Positions 55,157 through 64,000 of a stretch of DNA of 64,000 nucleotides are shown here, piece after piece. The first letter of the stretch is position 1, and every line of letters starts with the position of its first letter. The notes beneath the pieces were generated by a model. That model saw only the letters and a program-made list of their open reading frames with translations. It was not told where the DNA came from and did not search any database. This stretch comes from an uncultured Solobacterium sp. (GTDB taxonomy: Bacteria > Bacillota_I > Bacilli_A > Erysipelotrichales > Erysipelotrichaceae): positions 1-64,000 of the forward strand of contig CALHUY010000053.1 of assembly GCA_938039295.1 (NCBI GenBank). The letters are read 5' to 3'. The position numbers and the translations under genes are program-made.

Positions 55157-56269
55157 ATGAAAGCTTTGGGTATTATTGCATTTGAAGACAGTTCCGTTAA
55201 TATTGAGGGACTTGGTGATTTCAGACCTGTTCCAGCAACAGCGTTCATGGGAAGATATCGTATTATCGACTTCATTCTCAGTAATATGACAAACTCTGGT
55301 ATTGATAGCGTTCAGGTTTACTGCAAAGAAAAACCACGTAATCTAATTGATCACTTGGGAGATGGTCGTCATTACAACATCAACTCTAAGCGTGGTAAGT
55401 TACGTATCTTATTTGGTGAAAAGACATTCTCATCACCTGTATATAATCATGATATTGCAAACTATATCTTGAACATGCAGTACATTGAGAAAGATACGAA
55501 CCCATATGTTGTCATCGCACCAAGCTACTTTATCTATAATATCGACTTTAGTGAAGTATTAGATACACATATTGAAAGTGGTGCAGATATTACAGCATTG
55601 TATACAAATACATCTGATGCTAAGACAGCATTCCATGGATGCGATACATTCACAATGGATAAGGATAAGAGAGTTCTTTCGATTGATAAGAACCGCGGAA
55701 AGTACAAGACACGTTCTGTTTCCTTAGAAGCATACGTGATGAGAAAAGACTTGTTTATTACATTAGTTAAGACGGGTGCTGAAATTTCATCACTATACTG
55801 GTTCAAGGATGTATTACGTGAAGTAGTAAATGAAGTAGATATTCGTGGATATGCAGTTAAGGGATTTGTTGCATGTATCAACAATCAAAAAGAATACTAT
55901 CGTATTAACATGCAATTGAAGGATTACAGGGTTGCCTTTGACTTATTCAAGTCAAATTGGCCGATCTATACGCATACAAATAACTCTAGTCCATCCTTGT
56001 TTACGAAGGATTCTGATGTTACTGCAAGCGTAGTTGCCAATGGTTGCGAAGTAGATGGTACAGTTAAAAATTCAATCATCAGTAGAAATGTAAAGATTGG
56101 TAAAGATGCTGTGATTGAAAATAGTATTGTATTACCAGGTGCTGTCATCGGTGATGGTGTTCACCTTGATCATGTCATCGTTGATAAGTATGCAACAATC
56201 CATAAGGTAAAAGAACTTGTTGGAACAGAAGATAATCTCATTTACGTAAAGCGTAGAGATTGCATCTAG
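55157..56269 (+). CDS. glgD: Glucose-1-phosphate adenylyltransferase, GlgD subunit
   Basis: A protein of 370 residues and paralogue of GlgC. It keeps FMGRYRIIDFILSNMTNSGI and the beta-helix C-terminus (VVANGCEVDGTVKNSIISR) but lacks the GGRGSRL nucleotide loop, reading IAFEDSSVNIEG instead. In Firmicutes GlgD is the regulatory partner that raises GlgC activity in a heteromer. It begins 11 bases after glgC (AGGAGGGG) and glgA follows closely, a layout typical for clostridia and relatives. Confidence 0.95.
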   Translation: MKALGIIAFEDSSVNIEGLGDFRPVPATAFMGRYRIIDFILSNMTNSGIDSVQVYCKEKPRNLIDHLGDGRHYNINSKRGKLRILFGEKTFSSPVYNHDIANYILNMQYIEKDTNPYVVIAPSYFIYNIDFSEVLDTHIESGADITALYTNTSDAKTAFHGCDTFTMDKDKRVLSIDKNRGKYKTRSVSLEAYVMRKDLFITLVKTGAEISSLYWFKDVLREVVNEVDIRGYAVKGFVACINNQKEYYRINMQLKDYRVAFDLFKSNWPIYTHTNNSSPSLFTKDSDVTASVVANGCEVDGTVKNSIISRNVKIGKDAVIENSIVLPGAVIGDGVHLDHVIVDKYATIHKVKELVGTEDNLIYVKRRDCI

Positions 56270-56286
56270 GAAGCGAGGAGTATTCA

Positions 56287-57735
56287 ATGAGCAGATCAGT
56301 ATTGTTTGTGGCAGGAGAAGGCTTACCATTTATTAAAACGGGAGGTCTAGCTGATGTTATCGGAAGCTTACCAAGAACATTAGCAAAGCGTGGTCATGAT
56401 GTACGTGTAGTCTTGCCTTTGTACAAAAAGATTATTGAAAAACATTATGATAAGTTAGAAAGACTTGGTACAATTCAAGTTCGTTCTGGATGGATTGATC
56501 AACCAGCCACGTTCTATCGTTGTGATGTAGATGGAGTTGTATACTACTTCGTTGAACATCAAGGATATTTCGAAAGAGATGGACTATATGGCTATGAAGA
56601 TGATGGCGAAAGATTTGCCTTCTTCCAACGTGCTGTATTAGATATGATTTATTTCATCAACTGGTGGCCAAATATCATTCATGAAAATGATTGGCAGACT
56701 GGTATGATGCCATTAATGGCACATGCATGCTATGCGGATGATTATCGTTATCAACAAATCAAGCATGTTTATACAATTCATAACATGGCCTTCCAAGGAA
56801 ACTTCGGTGTTGAAATGATGGAGAGTTGTCTAGGTCTTGATTACAGTTATTTCGATAATGGTTCCATCAAGTTTGATACAGGCATCAGCTTCATGAAGGC
56901 TGCAATTGTATATGCTGACAAGATAACAACAGTATCTCCAACATATGCCGAAGAGATTCTGACACAGAGCTATGGTGAACGTATGGATTCTGTATTACGT
57001 TACCGTCGTGGAGATTTATGGGGTATTGTAAATGGTATTGATACTGTAGATTGGAATCCAAAGACAGATATACACATCGCAAAGAACTATGATCTCAAAA
57101 ACTATGTATCTGGTAAGAAGGAAAACAAGAAGGCTCTACAGGAAACTCTTGGCTTAGAAGTGAAGAGTGATGTTGCGTTAGTTGGTATTGTATCTCGTCT
57201 AACTGAGCAAAAGGGTATCTATATGATTACAGAGAAGTTGCGTGAGATTATGGATCAAAATATTCAGTTTGTAGTTCTAGGTACAGGTGAAGCAAACGCA
57301 GAAAATTCATTTAAGTGGTTAGAGTCGGAATATAAGGGTAGAGCAGTATACTATTGTGGATACAATGAAGATCTTGCACACCTAATCTATGCAGGTTGTG
57401 ATATGTTCCTTATGCCTTCCATCTATGAACCATGTGGTATTGGTCAGTTAATTGCCATGCATTACGGTACGCTACCAATCGTACGTGAAACAGGTGGTCT
57501 AAAGGATACAGTTCACCCATATAATCAGTATACAGGTGAAGGTAATGGCTTTAGTTTCTGGGCAGCAAATCCTAATGACATGATGTATACACTACGCTAT
57601 GCATTAGAACAGTACTACAACAATAAGACCGGCTGGAAGGGCTTAGTAAAGAGTGCGATGAATACTGACGTTAGTTGGGATCAAAGCGCTAGCCAATATG
57701 AACAGTTGTATTACTCAATTTGTAACTGGGACTAA
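56287..57735 (+). CDS. glgA: Glycogen synthase (ADP-glucose, GT5)
   Basis: Extends alpha-1,4-glucan from ADP-glucose. The 482-residue GT-B enzyme has the N-terminal FIKTGGLADVIGSLPR (K-x-G-G-L donor site), HENDWQTGMMPL, TIHNMAFQG and the C-terminal MPSIYEPCGIGQLIAMHYG. The start at 56287 follows GCGAGGAG; an in-frame ATG at 56260 lies in glgD and adds non-family residues. It ends the glgCDA operon and is followed by a terminator. Confidence 0.96.
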   Translation: MSRSVLFVAGEGLPFIKTGGLADVIGSLPRTLAKRGHDVRVVLPLYKKIIEKHYDKLERLGTIQVRSGWIDQPATFYRCDVDGVVYYFVEHQGYFERDGLYGYEDDGERFAFFQRAVLDMIYFINWWPNIIHENDWQTGMMPLMAHACYADDYRYQQIKHVYTIHNMAFQGNFGVEMMESCLGLDYSYFDNGSIKFDTGISFMKAAIVYADKITTVSPTYAEEILTQSYGERMDSVLRYRRGDLWGIVNGIDTVDWNPKTDIHIAKNYDLKNYVSGKKENKKALQETLGLEVKSDVALVGIVSRLTEQKGIYMITEKLREIMDQNIQFVVLGTGEANAENSFKWLESEYKGRAVYYCGYNEDLAHLIYAGCDMFLMPSIYEPCGIGQLIAMHYGTLPIVRETGGLKDTVHPYNQYTGEGNGFSFWAANPNDMMYTLRYALEQYYNNKTGWKGLVKSAMNTDVSWDQSASQYEQLYYSICNWD

Positions 57736-57757
57736 GTGACTCATAGAATAACCAACC

Positions 57758-57784
57758 AAAAAGACAGAAAATATCTGTCTTTTT
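57758..57784 (+). terminator. Terminator of glgCDA
   Basis: Perfect 10-bp stem AAAAAGACAG/CTGTCTTTTT with a seven-base loop. Confidence 0.87.
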
Positions 57785-57845
57785 ATGTTGACTGGTAATA
57801 AAATGTGATAATGATTAAAATGATATAAGAAAGTTGGTAAATAGA

Positions 57846-58553
57846 ATGAGAAAAGCGATACTATTTGATTTAGATGGTACATTACTACCAATGGACCAGG
57901 ATATATTTGTCAAAACATATTTTGGATTAATGGCAAAGAGAATGGCTCAGTTTGGTTATAAACCAGATGAGTTAATTCATACAATTTGGACAGGAATAAG
58001 TGCAGTTATTAAAAATGATGGAACACTAACAAATGAGGATTTGTTTTGGAAGTGCTTTGCGGAAGTGTATGGGGATGAAAAAACACGAAATGACCGTGTA
58101 AAATTTGATGAGTTCTATCGTGAAGATTTCCCAAAGGTGCAGGGTATCTGTGGTTTTCAACCACTCGCAAATGAGATTGTTCAATATGCAAAGCAGCAGG
58201 GATATAGGGTTGTGCTTGCAACAAATCCTTTATTTCCAAGAATCGCTACAGAAGAAAGAATTCGTTGGGCAGGGCTAGATCCAAATGATTTTGAACTGGT
58301 TACTACTTATGAGAACAGTCATGCATGCAAGCCAAGCCTATTATATTATCAAGAGATATTAGATACCATAGGTTTAGAGGGTAATGAATGCCTTATGGTT
58401 GGCAATGATATTGGTGAAGATGGTGTTGTAAAGCAATTAGGTATGGATATCTTTTATATTACAGATTGCTTAATCAATCCAGATGAGGTTGACATTGAAT
58501 ATGAATTGCATGGAAGTTTTGAGAATTTGAAGGAGTATATTCGAATAGTTTAA
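57846..58553 (+). CDS. HAD-family hydrolase
   Basis: A protein of 235 residues with the haloacid dehalogenase fold. Motif I is ILFDLDGTLLPMD with nucleophile Asp, motif II is VVLATNPLF (Thr), motif III uses Lys in HACKPSLLYY and motif IV is MVGNDIGEDGVVKQLG. A helical cap lies between motifs I and II. It is likely a phosphatase of a small phosphorylated metabolite; substrate unknown. The start at 57846 gives the family N-terminus although the ribosome site is weak (AAGAAAG 12 bases upstream). The membrane protein gene follows 15 bases later. Confidence 0.85.
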   Translation: MRKAILFDLDGTLLPMDQDIFVKTYFGLMAKRMAQFGYKPDELIHTIWTGISAVIKNDGTLTNEDLFWKCFAEVYGDEKTRNDRVKFDEFYREDFPKVQGICGFQPLANEIVQYAKQQGYRVVLATNPLFPRIATEERIRWAGLDPNDFELVTTYENSHACKPSLLYYQEILDTIGLEGNECLMVGNDIGEDGVVKQLGMDIFYITDCLINPDEVDIEYELHGSFENLKEYIRIV

Positions 58554-58568
58554 TAGGAGATGAGATTC

Positions 58569-58892
58569 ATGGCGAAAAGTAGAGTGGTGATGATAATTCT
58601 ATTAGCTGTTTGGTATATTTTGTTTCCGTTAATGCTAGTAGATACTGCATCGGCAATCTGTCTACTTCTTTTAATCAATCCTATCCTTTCTATTATTAGT
58701 GGACTGATTTATGGGAAGCTGCAAGGCTTTGATTGGTTGATTTTGTGGTTGGTTGCGTTCATGTTTATTCCTGTTATCTATTTCCATATGGACGGTCAAT
58801 GGGACTGCATGATTTATCCAGGAATTTATATCATTTTGATGAGTCTTGGAATGGCAGTTGGTCAGATATTTCAGAAGAAAAAAGTGGTCTAA
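58569..58892 (+). CDS. Small membrane protein of unknown function
   Basis: A protein of 107 residues consisting almost only of three or four membrane segments (about 6-24, 26-46, 52-70 and 81-99) with a basic end KKKVV. No family was recognised. The start at 58569 is chosen since TAGGAG then has good spacing; the in-frame ATG at 58560 is one base from it. It probably shares an mRNA with the HAD gene. The stop codon lies within the stem of the following terminator. Confidence 0.7.
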   Translation: MAKSRVVMIILLAVWYILFPLMLVDTASAICLLLLINPILSIISGLIYGKLQGFDWLILWLVAFMFIPVIYFHMDGQWDCMIYPGIYIILMSLGMAVGQIFQKKKVV

Positions 58893-58915
58893 TCAGAAAG
58901 TTTGATTAGACCACT
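58883..58915 (+). terminator. Terminator after the small membrane protein gene
   Basis: Perfect 13-bp stem (58883-58895 with 58903-58915), loop GAAAGTT; a T-run follows after a short gap (58922 on). Confidence 0.75.
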
Positions 58916-58952
58916 TGTTATTTTTTACACAAAATAAATTTTATAGTAATTT

Positions 58953-58966
58953 TGGAAACGCTTACT
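58953..58966 (+). promoter_or_regulatory. cre site (CcpA) upstream of pgk
   Basis: TGGAAACGCTTACT fits TGNAANCGNWNNCW fully. It lies about 80 bases before the -10 of pgk, a distance seen for CcpA-activated rather than repressed genes. Confidence 0.55.
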
Positions 58967-59020
58967 TTTTGATAATCTTTAAAAAATGTCTTAAAACACT
59001 CATTATTTGCGTTTCTTCAT

Positions 59021-59049
59021 TTTCAAGTTTGGCTCGCAAGTGTTATAAT
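59021..59049 (+). promoter_or_regulatory. Promoter of pgk-tpiA-eno
   Basis: TATAAT (59044-59049) with upstream TGT makes an extended -10; TTTCAA (59021-59026) at 17 bases is a weak -35. Confidence 0.6.
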
Positions 59050-59077
59050 TTCTGCAGTACATAGGAGGATAATTCAA

Positions 59078-60256
59078 ATGTCTAAAGTTACTGTAAAAGA
59101 CTTAGATGTTAAAGGAAAACACGTCATTGTTCGTGTTGACTTCAACGTTCCACACAAGGGAAATGTAATCACTGATGATAATCGTGTTCGTGCAGCATTG
59201 CCAACAATTAATTATCTTACAGAGAATGGAGCAAAAGTATTACTTTTGAGCCACTTAGGTAAGATTAAGACTGATGAGGACTATGCAAAGAACGACATGT
59301 CTATCGTTGCGGATTGCTTAGCTTCCCTACAGAGTGCACCTGTGAAGTTCGTAAATGCAACTCGTGGTGCTGAACTTGAAGAAGCAGTTGCTGCTCAGGA
59401 AGAGGGTTCAATCGTATTGATGCAGAACACTCGTTATGAGAAGGGCGAAACAAAGAATGATGAAGAGTTAGGTAAATACTGGGCTTCATTAGGTGATTTA
59501 TTCGTAGAAGATGCATTTGGTTCTGTACATAGAGCTCACGCATCAACAGTTGGTATCCCAACACATATTCCTTCAGCTTTAGGTTTCTTAGTTGAAAAGG
59601 AAGTTAACTTCTTAGGAAAGGCTGTGAATGACCCACAAAGACCATTCGTTGCTATCTTAGGTGGTGCGAAGGTTTCTGATAAGATTGGTGTTATCGAAAA
59701 CTTATTGAAGATTGCTGATAAGGTAATCATCGGTGGAGGAATGGCTTATACATTCTCAGCTGCTAAGGGTGGCAAGATTGGTACATCTTTATTAGAAGCT
59801 GACAAGATGGAATTAGCTAATGAATTCATGAATAAGGGTAAAGGCAAGTTATTCTTACCTGTAGATACAGTTGTAGCAAATGACTTCTCTAACCCAACAG
59901 AAATCAAGATAGTAGCTGCTGGAGAAATTCCAGATGGCTTTATGGGCTTAGATATCGGTCCTGAATCTGTTAAGAAGTTCCAAGATGAATTAGTTGGTGC
60001 TAAGACAGTATTCTGGAATGGACCAATGGGTGTATTCGAAGATGAGAGATTTGCTAAGGGTACAATCGCTATCTGCGAAACATTAGCTAACCTTGATGGT
60101 GCTACAACAATCATCGGTGGTGGTGACTCTGCTTCTGCTGCTAAGAACTTAGGTTTCGCAGAGAAGTTCAGCCACATCTCTACAGGTGGTGGAGCATCTC
60201 TAGAATATATGGAAGGAAAGGAACTCCCAGGAATCGCTATTATTCCTGAGAAGTAA
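59078..60256 (+). CDS. pgk: Phosphoglycerate kinase
   Basis: Transfers phosphate from 1,3-bisphosphoglycerate to ADP, yielding ATP in glycolysis. The 392-residue protein shows [20 protein letters not shown], the substrate-binding [33 protein letters not shown] and the nucleotide-binding [10 protein letters not shown] and [10 protein letters not shown]. Length is normal. AGGAGG precedes it. It heads a glycolytic operon with tpiA 11 bases later and eno; the usual gap gene is not upstream. Confidence 0.97.
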   Translation: MSKVTVKDLDVKGKHVIVRVDFNVPHKGNVITDDNRVRAALPTINYLTENGAKVLLLSHLGKIKTDEDYAKNDMSIVADCLASLQSAPVKFVNATRGAELEEAVAAQEEGSIVLMQNTRYEKGETKNDEELGKYWASLGDLFVEDAFGSVHRAHASTVGIPTHIPSALGFLVEKEVNFLGKAVNDPQRPFVAILGGAKVSDKIGVIENLLKIADKVIIGGGMAYTFSAAKGGKIGTSLLEADKMELANEFMNKGKGKLFLPVDTVVANDFSNPTEIKIVAAGEIPDGFMGLDIGPESVKKFQDELVGAKTVFWNGPMGVFEDERFAKGTIAICETLANLDGATTIIGGGDSASAAKNLGFAEKFSHISTGGGASLEYMEGKELPGIAIIPEK

Positions 60257-60267
60257 GGAAAAGAAAC

Positions 60268-61020
60268 ATGACAAGAAAACCAGTAATTTTTGGTAACTGG
60301 AAAATGAACAAGACACCTTCAGAAGCTGCTGAGTTCATGAAGGGTATTGAAGAAGTATTAACAGGCACAGAAGCTGCTGATTATGGTATTGGTGCTCCAT
60401 ACGTAGACTTAGACGTTTGCGTTAAGGCTGCTAAGAACTTACTAATCGCTGCTGAAAACTGTCATGAAAAGGATTCTGGTGCATATACAGGCGAAGTATC
60501 TGTACCAATGTTAAAGGAAATCGGTATTACATACTGCATTATCGGTCACTCTGAAAGACGTACATACTACAACGAAACAGATGCTGCTTGTGCTGCTAAG
60601 TGCAAGAGATTATTCGCTGACAACATCACACCTATCTTATGTGTAGGTGAAACAGAAGCTGAATACGATGCTGGTAAGACTGAAGAAGTTGTTAAGTCTC
60701 AGTTAGCTGGTTCTTTAGCTGGATTAACAGCTGAAGAAGTATCCAAGATGGTTATTGCTTATGAACCAATCTGGGCAATCGGAACAGGTAAGAGTGCTGA
60801 TGTAAATACAGCTGAAGCTTGCTGCAAGCTAGTTCGTGAAACAGTGAAGGGCTTATATGATGAAGCAACTGCTCAAGCAGTTCGTATCCAATACGGTGGA
60901 TCTGTTAAGCCAACAAACATCAAGGAATATATGGCTTGCGAAGACATCGATGGTGCGTTAATCGGTGGTGCATCCTTAAAGGTTGAATCCTTCAAGGAAA
61001 TTATTGACGCTACAAAATAG
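60268..61020 (+). CDS. tpiA: Triosephosphate isomerase
   Basis: Interconverts dihydroxyacetone phosphate and glyceraldehyde 3-phosphate. The 250-residue TIM barrel has the catalytic Lys in FGNWKMNKT, His in IIGHSERRTYY and Glu in AYEPIWAIGTGKSA; YGGSVKPTN and GALIGGASL bind the phosphate. It is followed after 59 bases by eno. Codon choice is strongly biased to AAG and GCT, as expected for an abundant enzyme. Confidence 0.97.
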   Translation: MTRKPVIFGNWKMNKTPSEAAEFMKGIEEVLTGTEAADYGIGAPYVDLDVCVKAAKNLLIAAENCHEKDSGAYTGEVSVPMLKEIGITYCIIGHSERRTYYNETDAACAAKCKRLFADNITPILCVGETEAEYDAGKTEEVVKSQLAGSLAGLTAEEVSKMVIAYEPIWAIGTGKSADVNTAEACCKLVRETVKGLYDEATAQAVRIQYGGSVKPTNIKEYMACEDIDGALIGGASLKVESFKEIIDATK

Positions 61021-61027
61021 GTTCTTA

Positions 61028-61042
61028 CTCAGCCTCGCTGAG
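61028..61042 (+). other. Short hairpin between tpiA and eno
   Basis: CTCAGC-CTC-GCTGAG without a T-run. It may be an mRNA processing or stability element that separates tpiA and eno message levels. Confidence 0.4.
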
Positions 61043-61079
61043 AGAATATGTTTTAGGTTATCATAGGAGGAAAATTTAG

Positions 61080-62429
<1,350 letters not shown>

Positions 62430-62439
62430 GAATGATTTG

Positions 62440-62467
62440 AAAAAGTTCACTCATATGTGAACTTTTT
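62440..62467 (+). terminator. Terminator of pgk-tpiA-eno
   Basis: 11-bp stem AAAAAGTTCAC/GTGAACTTTTT with loop TCATAT and T-run. Confidence 0.9.
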
Positions 62468-62522
62468 TTATGGAAAAATACAAATAAATTATCGTATGAA
62501 TTCCCTTTAAAAAAGAATTGAA

Positions 62523-62531
62523 TGATACTAT
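62523..62531 (+). promoter_or_regulatory. Possible extended -10 promoter of pepV
   Basis: TGATACTAT, 21 bases before pepV, with no clear -35; AGGAGG lies between it and the start codon. Confidence 0.4.
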
Positions 62532-62552
62532 TAGTGTAGGAGGATTTCAAAG

Positions 62553-63932
62553 ATGAAATTTATTGATGAAGCACGTGCGTATCAAGATAATATGATTGAA
62601 GATTTACGACAGCTTGTAAAGATTGAATCCGTACGTGATGACGCTGCTGCGACAAAAGATGCACCTTTTGGACCAAACATTGCAAAGTGCTTAGACAAAG
62701 CATTAGAGATTGGTAAACGCGATGGTTTTAAAGTAGAGAATGTAGATGGTTATGCTGGTGTAATTCAGTATGGTGATTTAGAAGAATCTGTTGGTGTACT
62801 TGGACATTTGGATGTTGTGCCTATCGGTGATGGCTGGACATTTGATCCACTCGGTGGAGAAATCAAAGATGGCTATATCATGGGTAGAGGTACATGTGAT
62901 GATAAGGGCCCTGCAATTGCGGCTTATTATGCAATGAAGATTCTAAAGGACAAGGGCTATAAGTTAAAACATAATATTCAAATGATTTTGGGTACAGATG
63001 AAGAAAACACATCTGCTGGTATTCTTTACTATAAGAAGGTACGTAAGAATCCAATTATGGGTATCGTACCAGATGCAGACTTCCCATGTATTTATGCGGA
63101 AAAGGGTATTTTAGACTTTACTGCACAAGGTAAGATTGACTCCTGTATCAAATATATGAAGTCTGGTACTGCATTTAATGTAGTTATCAGTAAAGCGGAT
63201 GTAATCGTTGATAAGCCACTTGCAAAGGAATACTTTGAAAAGTTCCTACTTGCTAATGAATTGACTGGTGAATGCCATGAAGATGAAGCTGGATCACATT
63301 ATCATATCGATGGTAAGCCATTCCATGCATCTCGTCCTTATATGGGTGTAAATGCGGCTGTGAAGATGTTTGAATTTATTGGTAGTTGCTATAATGATGA
63401 ATTTAGCTTAAATGCTGTGAAGTTATTCAAGGATCCTTATGGGGTTGGATTAAAGGTTGCTTATGATGGAGCGTACATGGGTCCATTAACCTTCAATATG
63501 GGTAAAGCCAATATTGAAGCTGGTCAGGTGTACTTTGCATTAGATTATCGTTATCCAAACGAATGTGAAGGTAGTGATTTACTAAAGAGAAGTGCAGATA
63601 TCATCCAGGAAGTATTACATATTGAAACTGAACTGGTAGATGATTCTAAGTGGTTATTGAATGATCCTAACAGTGAACTAATTCAAACATGCTTAAAGCA
63701 CTATCGTGCATTCAGTGGTGATACTTATACACCTCCTCTACGTATCGGTGGTGGTACATATGCGCGTAGTTTTGATAATTTTGCGGCATTTGGCCCAATC
63801 TTCCCAACACGTGAATATGCGTCATGGGTAGGTGCTGAACATGAAGCAGATGAAGGATTTGAAATTGAAACAATGATTCTTGCTTGTGCAATTTACGCAA
63901 ATGTTCTATTTGATTTAGCTTGTGAACAATAA
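62553..63932 (+). CDS. pepV: M20-family dipeptidase PepV
   Basis: Zinc dipeptidase of 459 residues acting on peptides in the cytoplasm (or carnosine-like dipeptides). Metal site elements are GHLDVVPIGDGW (His and Asp), GRGTCDDKGPAIAAYYAMK (bridging Asp) and the catalytic pair in GTDEENTSAG. A lid domain lies in the middle (about 180-380), and the last metal ligand is likely in the AEHEADE segment. Length fits Lactobacillus PepV. It is a single gene after the glycolytic operon, closed by a terminator. Confidence 0.95.
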   Translation: MKFIDEARAYQDNMIEDLRQLVKIESVRDDAAATKDAPFGPNIAKCLDKALEIGKRDGFKVENVDGYAGVIQYGDLEESVGVLGHLDVVPIGDGWTFDPLGGEIKDGYIMGRGTCDDKGPAIAAYYAMKILKDKGYKLKHNIQMILGTDEENTSAGILYYKKVRKNPIMGIVPDADFPCIYAEKGILDFTAQGKIDSCIKYMKSGTAFNVVISKADVIVDKPLAKEYFEKFLLANELTGECHEDEAGSHYHIDGKPFHASRPYMGVNAAVKMFEFIGSCYNDEFSLNAVKLFKDPYGVGLKVAYDGAYMGPLTFNMGKANIEAGQVYFALDYRYPNECEGSDLLKRSADIIQEVLHIETELVDDSKWLLNDPNSELIQTCLKHYRAFSGDTYTPPLRIGGGTYARSFDNFAAFGPIFPTREYASWVGAEHEADEGFEIETMILACAIYANVLFDLACEQ

Positions 63933-63953
63933 AGAACAAAATGATTTAAATTC

Positions 63954-63980
63954 GGAAGTATCTACGGATACTTCCTTTTA
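63954..63980 (+). terminator. Terminator of pepV
   Basis: Perfect 9-bp stem GGAAGTATC/GATACTTCC with loop TACG, then TTTTA. Confidence 0.85.
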
Positions 63981-64000
63981 TGATAGAGAATACATGTGCC

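Noticed and set aside
59746..60177. 143-residue minus-strand frame opposite pgk
   Set aside because: Same reason: antisense of a highly expressed gene with no supporting signals.

Overview
The window looks like a chromosomal segment of a low-GC Gram-positive bacterium (Bacillota). AGGAGG-type ribosome binding sites, cell-wall sorting tails, a GlgC/GlgD glycogen pair, HPr with Ser46, CcpA-type cre sites and the gene orders ecfA1-ecfA2-ecfT-truA-rplM-rpsI and yybS-gdpP-rplI-dnaB all fit. The gene content and the TSDT-type sorting signals suggest class Erysipelotrichia, but this placement is an inference. No phage, insertion sequence, CRISPR array or rRNA was seen; one tRNA (Pro, CGG) is present.

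Layout. 1-1.4 kb: 3' part of a frameshifted MATE transporter and an RpiB/LacAB-type isomerase. 1.45-6.1 kb: a guanine-type purine riboswitch with terminator in front of an NCS2 purine permease, a PfkB sugar-phosphate kinase, an AlaX editing protein and gpmA. 6.1-12.4 kb: threonine/aspartate-family synthesis as two divergent operons (thrC-thrB-ACT protein leftward; hom-lysC-asd rightward) sharing a short promoter region with a perfect dyad. 12.5-17.7 kb: a small membrane-anchored protein, the ECF transporter core, a TruA with an extra C-terminal domain, and L13/S9 with a structured leader. 17.7-28.4 kb: accessory region with a 1758-residue modular adhesin, an intact and a decayed VanZ copy flanking an acetyltransferase, a glycosyltransferase, a MalY/PatB-type lyase, tRNA-Pro and a third VanZ-like gene.

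28.6-37.1 kb: a tight run yybS-gdpP-rplI-dnaB-(M23-like)-walJ-(HtrA-like)-rlmH, covering c-di-AMP turnover, ribosome, replication and envelope. The M23-like and HtrA-like proteins that flank walJ have both lost the residues needed for catalysis. 37.2-58 kb: carbon storage and cell-surface functions: ptsH, pgm, glgB-pulA-secA, a second wall-anchored protein, a flavinylated lipoprotein reductase, a conserved lipoprotein, a DUF885 peptidase, ung and glgC-glgD-glgA. 58-64 kb: HAD phosphatase, a small membrane protein, pgk-tpiA-eno and dipeptidase pepV.

How it fits together. Pgm, GlgC/D, GlgA, GlgB and PulA form almost a full glycogen synthesis and debranching set (no phosphorylase seen), and gpmA, pgk, tpiA and eno supply lower glycolysis (no gap seen). 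cre-like sites at ptsH, glgC and pgk, together with an HPr carrying His15 and Ser46, suggest that CcpA/HPr-Ser-P joins sugar supply to storage and glycolysis. Candidates for the least described biology are the double pseudoenzyme locus around walJ, the TruA C-terminal extension, the shared dyad promoter of the threonine operons, and the exported flavoprotein/lipoprotein/peptidase stretch.
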